Assembly: GCA_017645305.1 (NCBI GenBank)
Contig: JAGCPD010000044.1
Location: forward strand, 1-47,049
Length of the DNA: 47,049 bases
Source of the DNA: Bacteroidaceae bacterium
Lineage (GTDB): Bacteria > Bacteroidota > Bacteroidia > Bacteroidales > Bacteroidaceae
Direction: 5' to 3'
A program made the translations under genes and the position numbers. Below the pieces are notes generated by a model. The model saw only the letters and a program-made list of their open reading frames with translations. It searched no databases and was not told the origin of the DNA. Below, one piece after another: positions 15,237 to 23,512 of the stretch (within the stretch, counting starts at the first letter, position 1; every line of letters starts with the position of its first letter).

Positions 15237-18143
15237 TTAGTTGTTGTTTAACAGAAACTGAACGGATGCAATAACAATACTTCGCCGAACATTTTCGTCC
15301 ATAATGCAGTCCAGCGGGAATCCAAAAGTGAGTGCCCTTCTGTTTGCCCCTTGGTATGCAATGGCAGACGGCAAATCGGTCTGTTTATACAGCATTGTGC
15401 AGAACGAGCCTTCTGTTCCACGTAAGACATCGGCAGTCCGCACCCAGTAATGATGTTCGTTTGGACGATGAAACACTTGCACGCTCGTATTCATCCCGTC
15501 AATACTTGAGATACTATCCAATTGCAACGTTTGTTCATAGTTATATTTGAAAACATCCTTGGTAAAATTCCGTTCCTCCGGTGTTTGCATATCGCTTCCA
15601 ACAAAGGCACCGCTAAGCAGCAGATTCCCTCCTTTTGCTGCATATGAAGAAACTGCCGACATTAATTCGGGGGTAAAGGTCTTGTATTTGCAAAGACTGT
15701 ATCCGTCTTGTTTTTGAGCACCAAAAATCAAGTTAACAAGATGAAAACCAGAGGTGTTAAGTTTGGCAAAAGAGGATGATACACAACCACTTATATTGTA
15801 ATCCAATCCACCGGAAATAATATCCCCGGCATATAGCGAACAATAATCATGCGTATTGCCGGCAAGTATCATCCCCTCCAGTTCATTACTGCTTTCACCA
15901 ATAATATCCCAGGATTCCTTACTGAATACACATTGGTTTCCGCAATAAACAGGTGATTTCACATCTATAACGCCAGGGTCAATATCCAGCCTGAATCCAC
16001 GTGTTGAATCATTGTCAAAAGGCAGTGGGCCGGCAATTCGCTGGAAGCCGTCCACCATCAGTATATTCTTGCTTGCCGGAGAGGTCAGGTATGCACAAAC
16101 TTCCTGATTAGACAGACTCTTTCCACCTGCGTTAACGGCACAGACCTTAAAACGATACAAAACTTTTGGCTCAACAGATAATGTAACAGAAGTCTCGCTG
16201 GCAGATACCAGTACTCCGTTATCATACCCTTTATCTCCTGCACTAGTATAAATAATGTAATGCGTGGGTTGGGCAGACGGTTCCAGCATGTCTTCTGTTG
16301 GTGCCCAGCTTAGCCGGACTTCATTGTTATTTGCATTGACAATGGCAGAAAGATCATTTACGGGAAGTGGCTGAACGCAAAAATCGGTATTCTGATGCAC
16401 GTTATTCAGATATTTCAGAATGCCTTTATATACAGACCTGGCCATTGTGAACTTAAAGGAAGGATCGTGCGCCATACGCATATCCTGCCAGTTCTGATGG
16501 CTCAGCATCTCGAGAATCATGGAGGGAACCTGCGGGTCACGTGTCTCTCCATAATTTTTGTCGTTCAGTTGTCTTCGGTTCCATCTTCCGTATATATGGG
16601 AAAGGTCGTTTGTAACCTGTGTCATTACGATGTCAGCAAAATCCCTGCTTGTAAGTCTTGACAGACCGGCTCCTGTGAGATTGTCGTAATAGCCTGTTGT
16701 ATAGATACCAAGTGTTCCGATATACGAGAAGTCTTTTCTGTAACCTGCATCGCTATGAACGGCAAGACTTAATTCCAGTGGAACACAAAGTCCGCTGTCC
16801 CCAGGCAAGTAGGCACTTCCGCGAGCCAGGTAATTTGCGACATTGGAACGAACCCTGATGTCATCGGAATAATCATCCATTCCGCTTCTGGAATATATAT
16901 CATACGGGAATCCTGACCATTGTGCCGTATATCGCGCTCCCTCCAGGCAGCGAGCTAAACCACTTTGTAAGGAATTCTGCATTAAAGTGTCACTTCTGGC
17001 AATATTACTTATGCCTCCGCCTAATCTAACTGCGTCGGCTGTGACCACGCCTCGATAGGAACTTTGGTTGGTAAGGAATATAGCGTTTTCTGAACTTCTT
17101 CCTTTCGAAAAACGAAAGGTGCCAAGATAAACCCAAGTGCCGCCACCCATCTTTTGGTTCACCTTATAACTTGTTGTAATACCCTGATGTACAACCGTAT
17201 AACACGCGTCACTTATACTATTAGGTAATGTTTTGTATGAAACATATACAGCATAGTCTCCGCTTTCCCTAATCTCGGGAATCCAGAGAGCGGTACTCAA
17301 TTGCCGCTTGTTATTAGTGGCTTCTATCTGCCGGTATGTTCCCTCTGTGAAGGGATTTTGCCTGTCTGTATAAACATCATGTGTTTTGCAAAAACCAGCT
17401 TTGCCGCCTTCCCATTCAAATTTTAAGTTGTTCTCTACATAAGTTCCTTCGACATCCCCCATGTCGTTATCTACAATAACCTCATTCTTCTGCCAGTCCC
17501 TCTCACGTGGTGTGTAAACGATGGCACCGGCATTTTCAAGCATGGGAATCAAATATGGTACAACTATGCTTTGCGTAAATAAATCCTCGGTAGTGCAATA
17601 CAGATACGGACGTTGAAACATCCATTCTCCGTTCTTCACATTGTAATATTTGCCATGACTGGCCCATACGCATAAATGCCTACCTTTTAGTCCCTTGTCA
17701 ATGGAGTAGGGGATGTTCACCGGATTTATCCAGGGATTTCCCCTGTAAGGGTTATTCCTATATACCCTTGAACTGTCTCGTTCTGATAGCTGGTCAATAG
17801 AAATTAATTGTTCTATGGGTACATCCTGAGCGTATATTACAATATTGTAAGTATTGTATGGCCGCTCTAAAGTCCTGCGCACATCTTCGTATATGCGTTG
17901 TACTAATGTTGGGGTAAAGGGTTGGGACTTGAATGCATCGTTTAGATAGATTGCATACCGTTTCTCCTCATTATTTATGTCAAGGTCTTCTATCCTTATT
18001 TTGTCACCAGACGAATAATTAGGGTTTTGGTAGTTCTCGAAGTATATTGCCAAAGGAGTTTTCTCCTTACGCTTACGCTGTGCATTACAATCTGTACATA
18101 CAGAAAGTAAAAGAACAAAAACTGCAAGAAACCTGAAAAACAT
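15237..18143 (-). CDS. exported amidase-fold protein with golvesin C-like and FnIII domains
   Basis: A large (968 aa) exported protein with a hydrophobic N-terminal signal (about 1-20, ending CNAQ). Residues about 155-600 show N-acetylmuramoyl-L-alanine amidase type 3 features: H163 (WASHGK), E186, H463 (AVHSDAG) and E545 (MILEMLSHQ), the usual zinc and catalytic set. A golvesin C-like beta domain is inserted at about 265-395 (WIPEIRESGDYAVYVSYK ... GTWVYLGTFRF). A fibronectin type III domain follows (about 610-690, VRLSWAPTED), then a C-terminal domain with a second Rossmann-like part. Bacteroidales homologues are often labelled xanthan lyase. Role: probably cell wall hydrolysis in the periplasm or on the surface. 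It is in the leftward operon. Confidence 0.8.
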   Translation of the reverse strand: MFFRFLAVFVLLLSVCTDCNAQRKRKEKTPLAIYFENYQNPNYSSGDKIRIEDLDINNEEKRYAIYLNDAFKSQPFTPTLVQRIYEDVRRTLERPYNTYNIVIYAQDVPIEQLISIDQLSERDSSRVYRNNPYRGNPWINPVNIPYSIDKGLKGRHLCVWASHGKYYNVKNGEWMFQRPYLYCTTEDLFTQSIVVPYLIPMLENAGAIVYTPRERDWQKNEVIVDNDMGDVEGTYVENNLKFEWEGGKAGFCKTHDVYTDRQNPFTEGTYRQIEATNNKRQLSTALWIPEIRESGDYAVYVSYKTLPNSISDACYTVVHQGITTSYKVNQKMGGGTWVYLGTFRFSKGRSSENAIFLTNQSSYRGVVTADAVRLGGGISNIARSDTLMQNSLQSGLARCLEGARYTAQWSGFPYDIYSRSGMDDYSDDIRVRSNVANYLARGSAYLPGDSGLCVPLELSLAVHSDAGYRKDFSYIGTLGIYTTGYYDNLTGAGLSRLTSRDFADIVMTQVTNDLSHIYGRWNRRQLNDKNYGETRDPQVPSMILEMLSHQNWQDMRMAHDPSFKFTMARSVYKGILKYLNNVHQNTDFCVQPLPVNDLSAIVNANNNEVRLSWAPTEDMLEPSAQPTHYIIYTSAGDKGYDNGVLVSASETSVTLSVEPKVLYRFKVCAVNAGGKSLSNQEVCAYLTSPASKNILMVDGFQRIAGPLPFDNDSTRGFRLDIDPGVIDVKSPVYCGNQCVFSKESWDIIGESSNELEGMILAGNTHDYCSLYAGDIISGGLDYNISGCVSSSFAKLNTSGFHLVNLIFGAQKQDGYSLCKYKTFTPELMSAVSSYAAKGGNLLLSGAFVGSDMQTPEERNFTKDVFKYNYEQTLQLDSISSIDGMNTSVQVFHRPNEHHYWVRTADVLRGTEGSFCTMLYKQTDLPSAIAYQGANRRALTFGFPLDCIMDENVRRSIVIASVQFLLNNN

Positions 18144-18160
18144 ACCTGTTACCTGAATAA

Positions 18161-18706
18161 TTATAAAGCAAATTGATGGGGATGCTTACCGGTAAAAAAA
18201 CGGTAGTAGTCCTTGATTTCCTGTAGCTGGCTTTCAATATCGCCATTTGGTATAACTTTTTTTGTGCAGACAATACTCCTGGTCTTGAAATCCAAACCGT
18301 ACAGCAGGATAGGTATGTTGGCTTTTAAGGCAATATAATAGAAGCCCTTTTTCCAATCTGCATTCGCTTTACGAGTGCCTTCCGGAGTAACACAGACCCT
18401 GAATGTGTCGGCTTTTTTGGCTTGTTCAGCAACAGAATCTGTTATATTCGTTTTCTTGTTTCGATGGACGGGGATTCCGCCAATACGTCTCATAAGAATC
18501 CCCAAAGGCCAGAAAAACCATTCCTTTTTCATCAGAAACATGTTTGACTGGCCAGTAGCTGATGCATATAGCCTTCCGATAACAAAATCCCAGTTGCTTG
18601 TGTGCGGCGCTAAGGCAATAACACATTTAGCAGGCAAGGGCTCAGTAATATGTTCACTAAACCCCAGCCAGTCAAATAATATCTTTCTGCTTAGCCTTTG
18701 CAGCAT
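18161..18706 (-). CDS. PlsC-like lysophospholipid acyltransferase family protein
   Basis: Acyltransferases of this family acylate glycerol phosphate or lyso-lipids at the membrane. The catalytic H35-x4-D40 motif (PHTSNWD) and the substrate motif E109-G-T-R are visible, with FPVHRN-like GGIPVHRNKK between. I chose ATG 18706 (181 aa), preceded by AAGGGA; the upstream ATG at 18742 would overlap the previous gene. It is shorter than typical PlsC (about 240 aa) and resembles the short Bacteroidetes form. Exact substrate unknown. Confidence 0.85.
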   Translation of the reverse strand: MLQRLSRKILFDWLGFSEHITEPLPAKCVIALAPHTSNWDFVIGRLYASATGQSNMFLMKKEWFFWPLGILMRRIGGIPVHRNKKTNITDSVAEQAKKADTFRVCVTPEGTRKANADWKKGFYYIALKANIPILLYGLDFKTRSIVCTKKVIPNGDIESQLQEIKDYYRFFTGKHPHQFAL

Positions 18707-18713
18707 GTTTCCC

Positions 18714-18980
18714 TTACGCCAAAGCTTTAATCTGTTCAACAATATCTTCTGTACGAGCCATTAATTCCTCACGAATCTTTTTAAAGAAAAGCTTGGTGCT
18801 GCCAGGTTCTACGTGTGAAAGCCTGCTTATCATGTCATCTTGTAGCTCCAAAATGATTAACATAATGTTTTCAACGTCTTTTTTGTCAGGGTTGCTCTTA
18901 TAGTGAAGTAAAGCAACACACTCGGCAAACAGGTCGCCACATAACGAATTAATGTCTTTCTTAATCTCTCTTCTTTTCAT
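18714..18980 (-). CDS. small helical hypothetical protein
   Basis: An 88-residue, all-helical, charged protein (INSLCGDLFAECVALLHY, NIMLIILELQDDMISRLSHV, FFKKIREELMARTEDIVEQI). It is the first gene of the leftward operon, 35 bases after the -7 box at 19015-19022. Similar short proteins are common in Bacteroidetes, with no known function. Confidence 0.75.
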   Translation of the reverse strand: MKRREIKKDINSLCGDLFAECVALLHYKSNPDKKDVENIMLIILELQDDMISRLSHVEPGSTKLFFKKIREELMARTEDIVEQIKALA

Positions 18981-19014
18981 AATACAGAATAATTAAACAG
19001 GGTAAGTAACATAG

Positions 19015-19022
19015 CAAAGATA
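19015..19022 (-). promoter_or_regulatory. -7 box (TATCTTTG) of the leftward operon
   Basis: CAAAGATA on the plus strand reads TATCTTTG on the minus strand. It faces away from the pfp promoter at 19118-19125, so the two units diverge within a 190-base spacer. Confidence 0.6.
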
Positions 19023-19117
19023 ATAATAAATCCTTAAATCCATATCATTCAAACGTTTATTTTTAATAAAAAGTATGAATTTTTATGTTTTCTTTCTTTA
19101 TTTACTATACATTTTTG

Positions 19118-19125
19118 TAATTTTG
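19118..19125 (+). promoter_or_regulatory. -7 box (TAATTTTG) of pfp
   Basis: TAATTTTG lies 46 bases before the pfp ATG and matches the consensus. Confidence 0.6.
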
Positions 19126-19171
19126 CGCTGTAAAAAGAGTATATTAATCATTAAATAAGAATTTACGAAGT

Positions 19172-20818
19172 ATGGAAAAAAGTGCATTGCAGGTGGCACG
19201 TGCTGCCTATCAGCCCAAACTCCCCAAGGCTCTGCAGGGACCTGTAGTTGCCGTTGAGGGTGCAGCTACTCAGAGTGTCGGCAATCAGGAAGAGATAAAG
19301 GCTACTTTCCCAAACACTTATGGTATGCCTGTTATCACCTTCAAGGCTGGTGAGCAGAAAACTCTTGAGCCCTTCAACGTAGGTATCATTCTCAGTGGCG
19401 GTCAGGCTCCTGGCGGACATAATGTAATAAGCGGTCTGTATGACGGTGTCAAGTCTCTCAACCCTAACTGCAAGCTGTATGGTTTCTTAATGGGACCTGG
19501 CGGTCTGGTTGACCACAAGTATGTTGAGTTTACAGATGCCTTCATTGACGAATATCGTAACACAGGCGGTTTTGATATCATCGGTTCCGGTCGTACAAAA
19601 CTGGAGAAGAACGAGCAGTTTGAAAGTGGAATAGAAATCCTGCGTAAGCTTGGCATCAAGGCTTTGGTTATTATTGGCGGTGACGACTCTAACACGAATG
19701 CGTGTGTTCTGGCTGAGTATTATGCAGCTAAGAAGTATGGTGTTCAGGTTATTGGCTGCCCCAAGACTATAGACGGCGACTTGAAGAACGAACAGATTGA
19801 GACAAGTTTTGGTTTTGATACAGCTTGTAAGACCTATAGCGAGTTGATAGGTAATATTCAGCGTGACTGTAATTCAGCCCGTAAATACTGGCATTTCATC
19901 AAGTTGATGGGACGGTCCGCTTCTCATATCGCTCTTGAGTGTGCCCTGCAGACTCAGCCCAATGCGTGTCTGATTTCTGAGGAAGTTGAACAAAAAGCAA
20001 TGTCTCTGGATGATGTTGTAACATACCTGGCTAAGATTGTTGCCGACCGTGCTGCAGACGGTAACAACTTCGGTACGGTTCTTATTCCCGAGGGTCTTAT
20101 TGAGTTTATTCCTGCTATTAAGAAACTGATTGGTGAATTAAATGATGTGCTGATAGATCCTACAACAGGCGAGAGCCGCGAGTTTGCTTCTAGTGACGAG
20201 CAGGTTGTTTATGTGAAGAGTCACATTGCTCCAGAGAATCTGGCTGTCCTGGAGTCACTTCCTAAGGACGTGGAGCTTCAGCTTTGTCTCGACCGTGATC
20301 CCCACGGAAACGTACAGGTTTCACTAATTGAAACAGAAAAACTGCTCTCTGCAATGGTTGCCAAGAAGCTGGCAGCATGGAAGGCAGAAGGTAAGTACAA
20401 AGGTAAGTTCAGCGCTCAGCACCACTTCTTTGGTTACGAGGGCCGTTGCGCTGCTCCTTCTAACTATGATGCCGACTATTGCTACAGCCTTGGTTACAAT
20501 GCCAGCCGTCTGATTGCCAATGGCAAAACCGGCTATATGTCTATTATCAAGAATACGACAGCTCCTGCTGAAGAATGGATTGCCGGTGGTGTGCCCATTA
20601 CCATGATGATGAACATGGAACGTCGTAACGGTGCCATGAAGCCTGTAATTCGCAAGGCTCTGGTTGAACTTGACGGTGCTCCTTTCAAATTCTTCGCAAG
20701 CAAGCGCGAGGAATGGGCAAAGAATACCTGCTACGTATATCCCGGTCCAATCCAGTACTGGGGACCCTCTGAGGTATGCGACCAGTGCACAAAGACATTG
20801 GCTCTTGAGCAGAAATAA
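19172..20818 (+). CDS. pfp: diphosphate-fructose-6-phosphate 1-phosphotransferase
   Basis: Phosphorylates fructose 6-phosphate in glycolysis using pyrophosphate in place of ATP; the reaction is reversible. G169-G-D-D172 carries the D that marks PPi-dependent enzymes where ATP-dependent ones have G, and P197-K-T-I-D-G-D203 is the catalytic loop. The long form (548 aa) is typical of Bacteroidetes and of the plant beta-type. It has its own promoter and a strong terminator at 20834, so it is monocistronic. The coding sequence shows strongly biased codons, as expected for an abundant protein. Confidence 0.96.
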   Translation: MEKSALQVARAAYQPKLPKALQGPVVAVEGAATQSVGNQEEIKATFPNTYGMPVITFKAGEQKTLEPFNVGIILSGGQAPGGHNVISGLYDGVKSLNPNCKLYGFLMGPGGLVDHKYVEFTDAFIDEYRNTGGFDIIGSGRTKLEKNEQFESGIEILRKLGIKALVIIGGDDSNTNACVLAEYYAAKKYGVQVIGCPKTIDGDLKNEQIETSFGFDTACKTYSELIGNIQRDCNSARKYWHFIKLMGRSASHIALECALQTQPNACLISEEVEQKAMSLDDVVTYLAKIVADRAADGNNFGTVLIPEGLIEFIPAIKKLIGELNDVLIDPTTGESREFASSDEQVVYVKSHIAPENLAVLESLPKDVELQLCLDRDPHGNVQVSLIETEKLLSAMVAKKLAAWKAEGKYKGKFSAQHHFFGYEGRCAAPSNYDADYCYSLGYNASRLIANGKTGYMSIIKNTTAPAEEWIAGGVPITMMMNMERRNGAMKPVIRKALVELDGAPFKFFASKREEWAKNTCYVYPGPIQYWGPSEVCDQCTKTLALEQK

Positions 20819-20833
20819 TCATGCTAATATATT

Positions 20834-20872
20834 CCCCTCTTCTGCTTACATAGAGTAGGAGAGGGGATTTTA
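20834..20872 (+). terminator. strong terminator after pfp
   Basis: A 13-base-pair stem (CCCCTCTTCTGCT with AGTAGGAGAGGGG, two wobble pairs) is followed by ATTTTAATT. It lies 15 bases past the pfp stop and directly before the lysozyme gene. Confidence 0.85.
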
Positions 20873-20885
20873 ATTAAAAGAGGCT

Positions 20886-21785
20886 TTGGCAAACAACTAT
20901 AAGCCCAGAAAGCCAAGAAACGGCTCATCCGGCAATAAGCACGCTTCTTCGTCACCAAAAAGCGGAAGAAGTAGGAAGACCAGAAACAAGAAGTCTGTTT
21001 TTGGTCGTTATGCTGTATATATATGGACTGGCATTATTCTGGTTGCCGTTGCTTACGTAGGTCTCTTTTACTATTTCTTTGTTAGTCCGTACAGTTTCAG
21101 GTGGAAAGCCATATATGGTGAGCCGGAATACCCAGACGGATATAATGTCAGAGGTATTGATATCAGTCATTACCAAACAAGCATAAAGTGGGATAAACTT
21201 AGAAACGCATCATTAAACAATGACCCTGTACGTTTCGTCATTATAAAAGCTACAGAAGGGAAAGACCTTTTTGACGACGATTTCAATGATAATTTTTTTC
21301 AGGCAAAGGAGAACGACTTCATCCGTGGTGCCTATCATTTTTTTGTCCCTGGCGTGGATGCTGCTGCACAAGCCAGGTTCTTCTTGCATCAGGTTCATCT
21401 TGTGCCAGGAGACTTGCCGCCTGTACTCGATATTGAGAAAACAGGAAAACTGTCTAAGAAGCAGCTTCAGAATGATGTAAAGAAATGGTTAGACATCGTC
21501 GAAAAGAAATATGGTGTCAAGCCGATACTTTATACAAGCTATAAATTCAAGAAAGACTATCTTGACGATCCAGTATTTAATGAATATCCGTATTGGATTG
21601 CACATTATTATATTAATAAACTTGAGTACAAAGGTGATTGGGTTCTGTGGCAACATACAGATTGCGGAAAGGTTGATGGTATAACAGGGTTTGTTGACTG
21701 TAACATTTTCAACGGTACAATTCAGGACCTTGAGGCTTTCACCATTAAAGACAGGGAAGAGGATTTACAGGAGGCAGAATTATAA
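20886..21785 (+). CDS. membrane-anchored GH25 family lysozyme
   Basis: GH25 enzymes cleave the N-acetylmuramic acid-N-acetylglucosamine bond of peptidoglycan. The protein has a basic cytoplasmic N-terminus (1-42, rich in K, R, S), one membrane helix (43-65) and a catalytic domain with GIDISHYQ (D92), the FVIIKATEG strand and the acidic pair D182-x-E184 (VLDIEK). The start is TTG 20886: a TAA lies a few codons upstream and no ATG fits; AAAAGAGG precedes it closely. It probably acts in the periplasm, tethered to the inner membrane. No promoter box was seen between it and the pfp terminator, so its transcription is unclear. Confidence 0.88.
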   Translation: MANNYKPRKPRNGSSGNKHASSSPKSGRSRKTRNKKSVFGRYAVYIWTGIILVAVAYVGLFYYFFVSPYSFRWKAIYGEPEYPDGYNVRGIDISHYQTSIKWDKLRNASLNNDPVRFVIIKATEGKDLFDDDFNDNFFQAKENDFIRGAYHFFVPGVDAAAQARFFLHQVHLVPGDLPPVLDIEKTGKLSKKQLQNDVKKWLDIVEKKYGVKPILYTSYKFKKDYLDDPVFNEYPYWIAHYYINKLEYKGDWVLWQHTDCGKVDGITGFVDCNIFNGTIQDLEAFTIKDREEDLQEAEL

Positions 21786-21836
21786 ACAATATGGCAGAGA
21801 AACGGTTACTAAACATAATCGCGATTACAATAATTA

Positions 21837-22748
21837 ATGGGTAAAAATATAACAGGAGCAGAATATTCAGCACAGAAATACATAGAATTACCAGTCAGGG
21901 AATCTATGGAACTGATGGAATTCATGTTAAAGCAGATGTCTGGCGTAAGCAAAAACCGTGTGAAGGATTTGCTGAGCGGACATGCTGTGACTGTTGACCG
22001 TAAGCTTGTAACACAATATAATTACATGCTCAAAGTTGGTGAAGTTGTCCGTATTTCACGCCATAAACGCAGTACAGAGCTTATAAACAAACATATAAAG
22101 ATTGTTTATGAAGACAAGGACATTGTAGTTATAGAAAAACAGCCGGGTATCTTAAGTATGGCCTCTGCTCCCAATCAGTTTTGTGTTAAGACCATTCTTG
22201 ACGAGTATTTTCAGAAACGTCATTTCAGATGCAGGGCTCATGTAGTACATCGTTTGGATCGTGAAACCTCCGGACTGATGATTTATGCCAAAAGCATAGA
22301 AATAGCACAGATTCTTGAAAACAACTGGCACGAGATTGTCTATGACCGTCTGTATGTTGCCATTCTCTGTGGCTGCATGGAACAGGAAGGCGGAACCGTA
22401 CATTCATGGCTAAAAGATAATAAGGCATTCATCACCTTTAGCAGTCCTACAGATAACGGCGGAAAAGAAGCTGTTACGCATTATCATCGCTTACAATGCA
22501 ACAAGGATTACAGCCTTGTGGAAATGCGTCTGGAAACAGGACGTAAAAATCAGATTCGTGTACACATGAAGGACCTGGGATATCCTGTTGCCGGAGATAT
22601 AAAATACGGAAACGGCAGAAATCCTATAGGTCGCTTGGCGCTACATGCCTACCGGCTTAATTTCTATCATCCCCGTACAGGAGAGCCTATGAACTTCGAG
22701 ACCCCCTTCCCCACCTCATTTAATAAATTTTTCGAAACAACTAAATAA
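21837..22748 (+). CDS. RluA family RNA pseudouridine synthase
   Basis: Converts uridine to pseudouridine in ribosomal RNA or tRNA. An S4-like RNA-binding domain (about 21-75, SGVSKNRVKDLLSGHAVTVD) precedes the catalytic domain with HRLDRETSG (catalytic D141). RVHMKDLGYPVAGDIKYG near the C-terminus is typical. The ATG lies inside a 17-codon frame at 21791-21844. Spacing to the next gene is eight bases. The target uridine cannot be told. Confidence 0.93.
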   Translation: MGKNITGAEYSAQKYIELPVRESMELMEFMLKQMSGVSKNRVKDLLSGHAVTVDRKLVTQYNYMLKVGEVVRISRHKRSTELINKHIKIVYEDKDIVVIEKQPGILSMASAPNQFCVKTILDEYFQKRHFRCRAHVVHRLDRETSGLMIYAKSIEIAQILENNWHEIVYDRLYVAILCGCMEQEGGTVHSWLKDNKAFITFSSPTDNGGKEAVTHYHRLQCNKDYSLVEMRLETGRKNQIRVHMKDLGYPVAGDIKYGNGRNPIGRLALHAYRLNFYHPRTGEPMNFETPFPTSFNKFFETTK

Positions 22749-22756
22749 TAAATAAT

Positions 22757-23422
22757 ATGAAAAGGAATTTTTTTATCTTGTCCGTACTTCTGTCAAGCGT
22801 TGTAGTTACCTCATGCTCATTGGGTAAAGCCGTTAATTATCAGAAAGATACAAACACTGACGCCTCTTCACTGCTTTCAAATGCATTAGCGGGAAACACA
22901 TCGAAGACAACTACAGACTTGTTGGGAAGAGTTCTTTCTTACCTGATGTATGGAAATACCATCAACAAGGATAATATCATTGGAACCTGGACGTATTCTT
23001 CACCAAAAGTTATCTTCGAAAGCGAGAATATTCTTGCCAAATTAGGCTCGGACATTGCCTCTGAAAAAATAGAACAGACGCTTGGAGACCAACTGACACG
23101 TTTAGGTTTTACGCAAGGAAAAACGACATTGACTTTCAACGAGGACAATACCTGCAACTTTACATACGGCTCACGTTCCTATCCTGGTACATATAAGTTT
23201 GACGCTTCTACCAACAAGTTAACGGTTACAGGAGCATTTGGCGTTGGAAGTGTCAAGTGTACTGCCTGCCAGTCTGGAAACGAGCTGTTTTTGCTTTTCG
23301 ATTCCAATAAAGTGCTGTCACTTATCAGTTCTTTGAACAGATCTTCCTTTAGCGACCCTACCCTATCTTCTCTGTTGGGCAATTATAAGGGTTTGAAGCT
23401 GGGTTGGTCTATGACAAAGTAG
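22757..23422 (+). CDS. DUF4923 family lipoprotein
   Basis: A 221-residue protein with a lipoprotein signal ending VVVTSC at C20, so the mature protein is anchored in the outer or inner membrane. The rest carries IIGTWTYSSPKVIFESENILAKLG and a beta-rich part (TTLTFNEDNTCNFTYG, GTYKFDASTNKLTVTG), the DUF4923 pattern of Bacteroidales lipoproteins with lipocalin-like strands. Function unknown. Co-transcribed with the preceding synthase gene by spacing (8 bases). Confidence 0.85.
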   Translation: MKRNFFILSVLLSSVVVTSCSLGKAVNYQKDTNTDASSLLSNALAGNTSKTTTDLLGRVLSYLMYGNTINKDNIIGTWTYSSPKVIFESENILAKLGSDIASEKIEQTLGDQLTRLGFTQGKTTLTFNEDNTCNFTYGSRSYPGTYKFDASTNKLTVTGAFGVGSVKCTACQSGNELFLLFDSNKVLSLISSLNRSSFSDPTLSSLLGNYKGLKLGWSMTK

Positions 23423-23472
23423 TTTTCTAACAGAAAATAAAACTATCTTTTGGATGTGTGTCGAATAATTTG

Positions 23473-23480
23473 TAATTTTG
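23473..23480 (+). promoter_or_regulatory. -7 box (TAATTTTG) of pheT
   Basis: TAATTTTG lies 32 bases before the pheT ATG and matches the consensus. Confidence 0.6.
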
Positions 23481-23512
23481 CACCTCGAAAAAAATATTTT
23501 CTAATTTAAACA

